From assembly GCF_003097495.1 (NCBI RefSeq), contig NZ_QEOP01000004.1:111692-175691 (forward strand): 64,000 bases of DNA, read 5' to 3'. Numbering within the stretch: position 1 is the first letter of the stretch; every line of letters begins with the position of its first letter. The DNA is from Amnibacterium flavum. GTDB taxonomy: Bacteria > Actinomycetota > Actinomycetes > Actinomycetales > Microbacteriaceae. The translations under genes and the position numbers were made by a program. The notes beneath the pieces are model-generated. The model did no database searches. It saw nothing but the letters and a program-made list of their open reading frames with translations, and was not told the origin of the DNA. Below are positions 58,410 through 64,000 of the stretch, in pieces.

Positions 58410-60215
58410 GTGGCACATCTCCTCGGGGCCGAGCGGCTCGGGCTCGAGTACCCCACGAAAGTGGTCTTCGAGTCGGTGACCGTCGGCGTGACCGACGGCG
58501 ACCGCATCGGCATCGTCGGGCGCAACGGCGACGGCAAGTCGTCCCTCCTGCGGATGCTCGCCGGCGACCTCGAACCCGATTCCGGCAAGGTGTCGCGTCG
58601 CGGCGGTGTCACCGTCGGCGTGCTGACCCAGCGCGACGACTTCGGTGCCGCACGCACGGTGGCGGAGGCCATCGTCGGCGACACCCCCGAGCACGAGTGG
58701 GCGGGCGACACCCGCATCCGCGATGTCATCTCGGGTCTCGTCGCCGACCTCGACTGGCACGCCGACCTCGACGCCCTGTCCGGCGGGCAGCGCCGCCGCG
58801 TCTCGCTGGCGCGCCTGCTCGTCGGGGACTGGGATGTCCTCATGCTCGACGAGCCGACCAACCACCTCGACGTCGAGGGCATCGCCTGGCTGGCCGAGCA
58901 CGTGAAGAACCGCTGGCCCGCGAACTCGTCGGCGCTGGTCGTCGTGACCCACGATCGGTGGTTCCTCGACGAGGTCTGCACCGAGACCTGGGAGGTGCAC
59001 GACCGCATCGTCGAGCCCTTCGAGGGCGGCTACGCGGCCTACATCCTCCAGCGCGTCGAGCGCGACCGCATGTCGGCCGCGACCGAGGCGAAGCGCAAGA
59101 ACCTGATGCGCAAGGAGCTCGCCTGGCTGCGCCGCGGCGCCCCCGCACGCACGGCCAAGCCCAAGTTCCGCATCGACGCCGCCAACCAGCTGATCGAGGA
59201 CGAGCCGCCCATCCGCGACTCGGTCTCGCTCGCTCGTCTGGCCACTTCGCGTCTCGGCAAGGATGTGGTCGATCTCGAGCACGCCTCGTTCGCCTACCCG
59301 AACAAGCCCGTGCTCGACGACATCGAATGGCGCATCGCGCCCGGTGAGCGGACGGGGATCCTGGGCGCCAACGGCGCGGGGAAGAGCACTCTGCTCGGGC
59401 TGATCACGGGTGAGCTGTCCCCGACGGGCGGGCGGGTCAAGCGCGGCAAGACCGTGCGCGTGGCCACCCTCAACCAGCAGTTGACCGGGCTCGACGAGGT
59501 CGGCGACGAGCGCGTCTCGACGGTCATCGGCCGACTGCGCAGCGGGTACGTGAGCGGCACCGGATCGAACGCGGTCGAGCTCACCCCCGGCCAGCTGCTC
59601 GAACGGCTGGGGTTCTCATCGGCGCAGCTGTCCACGCCGGTGAAGGACCTGTCGGGCGGTCAGAAGCGTCGGCTGCAGCTGCTGCTCATCCTCCTCGACG
59701 AGCCGAACGTGCTGATCCTCGATGAGCCCACGAACGATCTCGACACCGACATGCTCGCCGCGATGGAGGACCTCCTCGACTCGTGGCCGGGCACCCTCGT
59801 CGTCGTGTCGCATGACCGCTACCTGATCGAGCGCGTCACCGATCAGCAGTACGCGGTGCTGGGCGGCCACCTCCGGCACCTGCCCCGAGGTGTGGAGCAG
59901 TACCTCGAGCTGCGCCGCGCGACGGAGCGGGCGGAGGCTGCGGCTCCGGTCGCGGCAGGCGGTTCGCCGACGCAACACGTCTCCAGCCTGACGGGTGCCG
60001 AGAAGCGCAACGCGGAGAAGGAGCTGTCGTCGATCGATCGGCGCATGCAGAAGGCGAACACCGAGCGGCTCGAGCTGCACGCGGCGTTCGCGGCTCACGA
60101 TCAGTCCGACTACGACGGTCTCGGGGCTCTGCAGCGCAAGGTCGCCGACCTCGACGAGAAGCTCTCCGAGCTCGAGCTGCGCTGGCTGGAGCTGTCCGAA
60201 CTGCTCGAAGGCTGA
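58410..60215 (+). CDS. ABC-F family ATPase (Uup-like)
   Basis: 601 aa, GTG start. Two ABC modules: GRNGDGKSS / LSGGQRRRVSLARLL / LMLDEPTNHLD, and GANGAGKST / LSGGQKRRLQLLLILL / LILDEPTNDLD. A linker arm lies between and a coiled coil (ELSSIDRRMQKANTERLEL...LDEKLSELELRWLEL) at the C-terminus. No membrane part. ABC-F proteins act on ribosomes; Uup types also affect recombination. Confidence 0.93.
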   Translation: MAHLLGAERLGLEYPTKVVFESVTVGVTDGDRIGIVGRNGDGKSSLLRMLAGDLEPDSGKVSRRGGVTVGVLTQRDDFGAARTVAEAIVGDTPEHEWAGDTRIRDVISGLVADLDWHADLDALSGGQRRRVSLARLLVGDWDVLMLDEPTNHLDVEGIAWLAEHVKNRWPANSSALVVVTHDRWFLDEVCTETWEVHDRIVEPFEGGYAAYILQRVERDRMSAATEAKRKNLMRKELAWLRRGAPARTAKPKFRIDAANQLIEDEPPIRDSVSLARLATSRLGKDVVDLEHASFAYPNKPVLDDIEWRIAPGERTGILGANGAGKSTLLGLITGELSPTGGRVKRGKTVRVATLNQQLTGLDEVGDERVSTVIGRLRSGYVSGTGSNAVELTPGQLLERLGFSSAQLSTPVKDLSGGQKRRLQLLLILLDEPNVLILDEPTNDLDTDMLAAMEDLLDSWPGTLVVVSHDRYLIERVTDQQYAVLGGHLRHLPRGVEQYLELRRATERAEAAAPVAAGGSPTQHVSSLTGAEKRNAEKELSSIDRRMQKANTERLELHAAFAAHDQSDYDGLGALQRKVADLDEKLSELELRWLELSELLEG

Positions 60216-60218
60216 CCC

Positions 60219-61091
60219 GTGGGGGAGCGCACGAGGGTCGCGCTCGGCCGTCGTGACGATCTCGGCGCCGACTGCGACAACTGCTTCGGTCTCTGCTGCG
60301 TCGCGCTGGCGTTCGCGAAGTCGGCCGACTTCCCGTTCGACAAGCCGGCGGGTGACCCGTGCGTCAACCTCGACGCCCATGACGGCTGCCGCATCCACCC
60401 GCAGCTGCGCGATCGAGGCTTCAAGGGCTGCACGGTCTTCGATTGCTTCGGTGCGGGCCAGAAGATCTCGCAGCGCACCTTCGCCGGCAGGTCGTGGCGG
60501 GACGACCCTGAGGTGCGGATGCGCATGTTCGCGAGCTTCCCGATCATGCGCCGGCTGCACGAGCTGCTCTGGTATCTCGACGAGGCGATCTCGCTCGTGA
60601 CCCCTCTCGCGCCGTCAGCGGAGTGGGTAGTCGAGTTCGAGCGGGTTCGCGCACTCACCGAGGAGTCCGCCGAGACGCTGACCTCGCTCGATGTCGATGC
60701 GCAGTTCGACGCGAGTCGTGCACTGCTGGTCCGTGCCAGCGAGCTCGCACGCAAAGGGTTCGTGATCGCGTCCGCATCGACCCCAAAACCGAAGCGGGCT
60801 CGTAAGCTCCAGCCGGGCAGCGATCTGATGGGGGTCGATCTCGCGGGTGCAGACCTGCGTGGGCGAACGCTGCGCGGCTCGATCCTCATCGCCGCGGACC
60901 TCTCGGGTGCGGATCTCGAGCTGTGCGATCTCCTCGGAGTGGACCTGCGCGACGCCGACCTGTCGGGCGCGAACCTCGACGGCGCGATCTTCCTCACCCA
61001 GATGCAGGTGAACAGCGCGCGGGGCGACGACGCGACACGGCTGCCGCACGGTTTCGAACGGCCGACCCATTGGGCGGGTCGGCTCGCCTGA
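60219..61091 (+). CDS. Cys-cluster (YkgJ-like) protein fused to pentapeptide repeats
   Basis: 290 aa, GTG start three bases after the ABC-F stop. N-terminal Cys cluster C19, C22, C26, C27, C48, C57, C71, C76 (CDNCFGLCC ... [21 protein letters not shown]), like zinc/iron YkgJ clusters. A helical middle follows, then a short pentapeptide-repeat helix from ~205 ([14 protein letters not shown]...LSGADL...[16 protein letters not shown]). Function unknown. Confidence 0.82.
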   Translation: MGERTRVALGRRDDLGADCDNCFGLCCVALAFAKSADFPFDKPAGDPCVNLDAHDGCRIHPQLRDRGFKGCTVFDCFGAGQKISQRTFAGRSWRDDPEVRMRMFASFPIMRRLHELLWYLDEAISLVTPLAPSAEWVVEFERVRALTEESAETLTSLDVDAQFDASRALLVRASELARKGFVIASASTPKPKRARKLQPGSDLMGVDLAGADLRGRTLRGSILIAADLSGADLELCDLLGVDLRDADLSGANLDGAIFLTQMQVNSARGDDATRLPHGFERPTHWAGRLA

Positions 61092-61098
61092 CATGGGC

Positions 61099-61596
61099 TC
61101 AGACGATGTCGAAGGCGATGCTGAGCCTGCGCAGCAGCCCGGTGAGTTCTTCGACATCGCTGCGGGAGAGGCCTTCGAGCAGGTCGGATTCGGCAGCGAG
61201 CAGGCGCGAGATGGCGGTGTCGACGCGGGTCAACCCGTCGGGCGTGAGCGCCACCAGTACCCCGCGGCCGTCGTTCGGGTGGATGCGGCGCTCGACCAGC
61301 CCGCGTTCCGCCAGCCGGTCGATCCGGTTCGTCATGGTGCCCGAGGACACATGGTTCTGCTGCAGCAGCGCCTTCGGACTCAGCTCGTGGGGAGACCCCG
61401 CGCGCCGGAGAGCTGCGAGCACGTCGAACTCCCACGAGTCCAGTTCGGCGTGCGCGAACGATGACCGGCGGGCGCGTTCGAGGTGGATCGAGAGCCGCTT
61501 CACGCGCGACAGAACCTGCAGGGGAGCGAAGTCGAGGTCGGGGCGCTCGCGCTGCCAGGACTCGACGATGCGGTCCACCTCGTCGCTCTCGGCCAT
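61099..61596 (-). CDS. MarR-family transcriptional regulator
   Basis: 165 aa. Winged helix: WEFDVLAALRRAG, LSPKALLQQNHVSSGTMTNRIDRLAERGLVER (recognition helix), wing RIHPNDGRGVLVALTPDG. Convergent with the Cys-cluster gene (7-bp gap). Target unknown. Confidence 0.92.
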   Translation of the reverse strand: MAESDEVDRIVESWQRERPDLDFAPLQVLSRVKRLSIHLERARRSSFAHAELDSWEFDVLAALRRAGSPHELSPKALLQQNHVSSGTMTNRIDRLAERGLVERRIHPNDGRGVLVALTPDGLTRVDTAISRLLAAESDLLEGLSRSDVEELTGLLRRLSIAFDIV

Positions 61597-61789
61597 CCCC
61601 TCATTATGGCTTCGGCCCGCCCCCGCCGCCTGAACCGGGCGTTACCCAGGACCCGAGGGTTTGACAGATCGACGGGAGATGCCGCTGCCGATGGCCACGT
61701 GGCAGGATGCTGGTTCACTCTCCGCAGCCGTCGTCGATCGGGGGTGCGAGGCCCTCGGTCTGGCAGACTTGTGACGCTCTCTGGAGCGG

Positions 61790-61861
61790 TCCGCCATGGT
61801 GTAACGGCAGCACGACAGCCTTTGGAGCTGTTAGGACCAGGTTCGAATCCTGGTGGCGGAG
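61790..61861 (+). tRNA. trnQ: tRNA-Gln (anticodon TTG)
   Basis: 72-base cloverleaf: acceptor TCCGCCA/TGGCGGA, D arm GTGT..GCAC, anticodon stem ACAGC/GCTGT with loop CTTTGGA (anticodon 61822-61824), T arm CCAGG-TTCGAAT-CCTGG, discriminator G. CCA is not encoded. Confidence 0.97.
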
Positions 61862-62096
61862 CTGGCTAGGCGTCGAGCGGGTCGCGCCGCGTCACGGGAT
61901 GAGCCGGTCGAAACTGTCTCAGACGATCTGACGATGAATGAGGACGAGTTCTTCGGCTGGGTGCCTCGCTATGGCCGTGGAGTCGGAGGCGTCGCTCGCG
62001 CGGGTCGAGGCCGAATCGGGTCCGCGGTGCTGGTTGCGCAGGGGAACAGCGGGCTGATCAGGATTGTTGTACTCAGTGGAGCCTGAGGAGGACGAC

Positions 62097-62354
62097 ATGA
62101 AGGGTGACCGCGTGGAAGTGGTCGTCGACGCGGGTGGAACGACCCGTACGTACGAGATCGAAGCGACGCGCGCGGGCCGACGCGTCGATGTGACACATGG
62201 ACGGGGACTGGTCGAGGTGGCCGAGGTGACGCGCGGAGGAACCCCGGTGCGCACCGGCCGCTTCATGGCCAACCGGGTGATCGCGCTCGTCGAGCACCCG
62301 GCAGACGAGACGGCTGAGCCGGCGACCGTGCTGTCGCTCGGCAGAGCCGCCTGA
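62097..62354 (+). CDS. Small unknown protein, 85 aa
   Basis: ATG with GAGGAGG four bases upstream. Beta-rich: RVEVVVDAGGTTRTYEIEATRAGRRVDVTHGRGLVEVAEVTRGG. No cysteine or membrane span. Strong terminator follows, so it is probably monocistronic. Family unknown. Confidence 0.7.
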   Translation: MKGDRVEVVVDAGGTTRTYEIEATRAGRRVDVTHGRGLVEVAEVTRGGTPVRTGRFMANRVIALVEHPADETAEPATVLSLGRAA

Positions 62355-62373
62355 CCGGCTCGCAGAAGACACG

Positions 62374-62410
62374 AGAACGCCCCGACCTCTCCGGTCGGGG
62401 CGTTCTTCGT
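62374..62410 (+). terminator. Rho-independent terminator
   Basis: AGAACGCCCCGACC and GGTCGGGGCGTTCT form 14 perfect pairs with a 5-base loop, followed by TCGTT. Confidence 0.85.
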
Positions 62411-62486
62411 TGCAGAGAGTGGGCTCAGCGCGCCAGGAACTGGATCAGGACCCGGTTCCACTGCGGAGCCTGGTGCGGATCGCCGA

Positions 62487-63605
62487 TCACGCAGAAATCA
62501 CTATGAGCCCCGCGACGCCCACGAGATAGAGGGCCAGCACGACGAGCGAGTCCACTCCCATCCCGCCGACGCGCTTCCTCGAGCGGAAGATGAGCCCGAC
62601 GGCGTACACAAGGGTGAGGAGTCCTGCGAGGGCGGTCAGGTACAGGTCGGCCGCCGAGGCGTCGGGGAGTACGGCTTTGCCGGAGACGACAGTTGCCACG
62701 AGGAAGAGGACGGGCAGGAAGGCGTTGCCGCCGAAGATGTCGCTGATCGCCAGATTGTCATCGCCCTGTCTGATCGCCTGAAGGCCGGTCGAGATCTCGG
62801 GCAGGGAGGTTGCGAGGGCCAGGATCGTGGCTCCGAAAAGCACTCCCGACAGCCCCAGCTGACCCGCGGCCGCGTCGCCCGATCGTTCGAGAACCACGCC
62901 GGCCGCAAGCGTCGCCACGGCCGCGGCGACGAACACGCCCGCTACCCGCCACGTCGACCGCTCCCTGTGCGGCGACTCGGGAGCTCGGCGGCGATGGCCG
63001 GAAGGATGCGGCGTCGATCCGGGGGAGTGCCCGTTCTCATGCCACGGGAGATGCTTACCCGCTCGGCGCACGAGCATCAGTCCCACGATCCATAGTGCGG
63101 CGATCAGGACGACGTCGGGGGTGAGTCGAGCGAACACGATGTCGCCGGGGAGCTGGCTTCCGGCGATGACGGCGAACAGGACCGCCATCACCGTGATGGC
63201 CTCGAGGACCAATACCAGCGATGCGGCCCGGTAGGTGAGCGGATCGACGTCCCTACCGCGCTTACCGAACGCGTCGAGGATCACGATCACGACGGTCTGA
63301 ATGGCGATCCCACCCAGGATGTTGCCCACGGCGACGTCGAGGTTGCCCGAAATAGCGGCGCTGACCGTGATGGCGATCTCAGGAAGGTTGGTCGCGACCG
63401 CGAGGACGATCAGCCCACCGAGTGCGCTTCCGAGATGCAGTCGATCATCGAGGACATCGGTGGTCTTGGACAATTGGATGCCCGCCACCCAGACGACCGC
63501 GGCGGCTGCCGCGAAGACCACAGCCAGGAGCCACAGCGGCCACGATTCCATCGTCTCAGTGAACCCCACGTGCGGCGGGTCGGTTGCCGCCGACCCGGCC
63601 GACAC
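62487..63605 (-). CDS. CaCA-family sodium/calcium (cation) exchanger
   Basis: 372 aa from GTG 63605; ATG 63551 (MESWPLWLL) is the alternative. Two alpha-repeats: GGLIVLAVATNLPEIAITVSA and GATILALATSLPEISTGLQA, followed by GNILGGIAIQT and SDIFGGNAFL. A His-rich cytoplasmic loop (WHENGHSPGSTPHPSGHRRR) between the halves may sense metals. Exchanger of Ca2+ or similar with H+/Na+. Confidence 0.87.
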   Translation of the reverse strand: MSAGSAATDPPHVGFTETMESWPLWLLAVVFAAAAAVVWVAGIQLSKTTDVLDDRLHLGSALGGLIVLAVATNLPEIAITVSAAISGNLDVAVGNILGGIAIQTVVIVILDAFGKRGRDVDPLTYRAASLVLVLEAITVMAVLFAVIAGSQLPGDIVFARLTPDVVLIAALWIVGLMLVRRAGKHLPWHENGHSPGSTPHPSGHRRRAPESPHRERSTWRVAGVFVAAAVATLAAGVVLERSGDAAAGQLGLSGVLFGATILALATSLPEISTGLQAIRQGDDNLAISDIFGGNAFLPVLFLVATVVSGKAVLPDASAADLYLTALAGLLTLVYAVGLIFRSRKRVGGMGVDSLVVLALYLVGVAGLIVISA

Positions 63606-63699
63606 AGCTCATTGGTAGCCGGGACGGATGGTGGGGCGGAGGCATTCGACGGAATGCGGAGGCTCGTGCTTCCGTGAGTCGGTCAGAGGGAGCGCGTCG

Positions 63700-64000
63700 T
63701 CAGACCGCGGTTCGCGCGACCAGTCGATCGCCGGAGTCCGAATCGAACACGTGCAGGTGGTCGGGGTTCGGAGTCAGGTAGACCGTCTCGCCGTTCTTGG
63801 GGTGGAGTCGGCCGTCGACTCTCACGACGATATCGGTGCGCGTGGTCGTGTGTTCCGTATGGCCGTAGAGGTAGCCGTCGGCGCCGAGTTCTTCGACGAG
63901 GTCGACGGTGACTTCGAGGCCCTGGCCCTGGGTGGTGGAGACGATGACATCCTCGGGGCGCACACCGACGGTGACCGACGTGCCGGTGGCAGCCGAGACG
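63700..64000 (-). CDS. ugpC: UgpC/MsmK-type sugar ABC ATPase, C-terminal part (5' truncated by window)
   Basis: About 100 C-terminal codons. GVRPEDVIVS, LVEELGADGYLYG, DIVVRVDGR and TVYLTPNPDHLHVFDSDSG are the TOBE-type regulatory domain of UgpC/MalK-like ATPases. The ATPase core lies beyond the window edge. The ATPase usually serves several sugar permeases. Confidence 0.85.
   Translation of the reverse strand, partial: VSAATGTSVTVGVRPEDVIVSTTQGQGLEVTVDLVEELGADGYLYGHTEHTTTRTDIVVRVDGRLHPKNGETVYLTPNPDHLHVFDSDSGDRLVARTAV

Noticed and set aside
61661..61666. Perfect TTGACA as a tRNA-Gln promoter
   Set aside because: No -10-like hexamer at 16-19 bases, and it is 124 bases from the tRNA start.

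Overview
The window is about 64 kb of very GC-rich chromosome (third codon positions almost all G or C, many GTG starts, ATGA/GTGA gene overlaps). It fits an actinobacterium, most likely of the Microbacteriaceae. Supporting signs are the conserved order pmt / rsmI / metG / tatD / rsmA / ispE, a DUF222-HNH protein, a SARP/AfsR-type regulator, a DtxR/IdeR-type iron box, an LPxTG surface protein, and intergenic palindromes of the GAGCCCGTCGAA / GAGCGCAGCGAA type. Nothing in the sequence suggests a phage, plasmid or transposon. There is one tRNA gene (tRNA-Gln, TTG) and no rRNA.

Layout. 1-118: tail of a truncated gene, then a 155-bp tandem array. 584-3797: redox group with an aquaporin translationally coupled to a DyP/YfeX-type peroxidase and, divergently, a thioredoxin-reductase-like flavoprotein without the CxxC. 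3973-5154: RsmC/RlmG-type methyltransferase. 5206-10682: glycan genes (pyruvyltransferase, HEAT-GT4 fusion, GT1, GT2). 10708-13844: small proteins, paired fluoride channels, aldose epimerase. 13853-17645: DUF4349 lipoprotein, two aldo/keto reductases, FMN reductase. 17833-21584: two divergent MFS exporters around a non-coding, hairpin-rich 0.5-kb interval, plus a PadR regulator. 21917-27196: DUF222-HNH protein and HrpA helicase. 27382-33452: SARP-ATPase regulator, DrrAB-like ABC exporter, aldo/keto reductase. 33721-36867: TauE-like permease coupled to a DUF255 protein, then a single-domain SIP protein behind an iron box. 36972-46729: conserved housekeeping block (pmt, rsmI, oxidoreductase, metG, tatD, rsmA, ispE) interrupted by a sortase-anchored Asp-box protein. 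46870-48497: Ntn hydrolase and MOSC protein.

48578-58280 is the most interesting segment. It carries MTA phosphorylase, an NAD-dependent epimerase, a polyprenyl-phosphate-sugar-synthase-like GT2, a DUF2064 protein, a SAM methyltransferase, two GT-C membrane glycosyltransferase-like proteins, and a membrane cytochrome b fused to a sulfite-oxidase-type molybdopterin domain. The MTAP-epimerase-GT2-DUF2064-membrane-protein set matches, as I remember it, the Mycobacterium tuberculosis Rv0535-Rv0541c locus that makes the methylthioxylose cap of lipoarabinomannan. I propose a related pathway here for a methylthio-sugar decoration of the cell surface, with the molybdoenzyme possibly adjusting the sulfur oxidation state. 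That last step is inference.

58410-64000: ABC-F protein, Cys-cluster/pentapeptide fusion, MarR regulator, tRNA-Gln, a small protein, a CaCA cation exchanger and the end of a UgpC-type ABC ATPase.

The gene ends, especially convergent ones, are decorated by three families of palindromic repeats (called A, B and C here).
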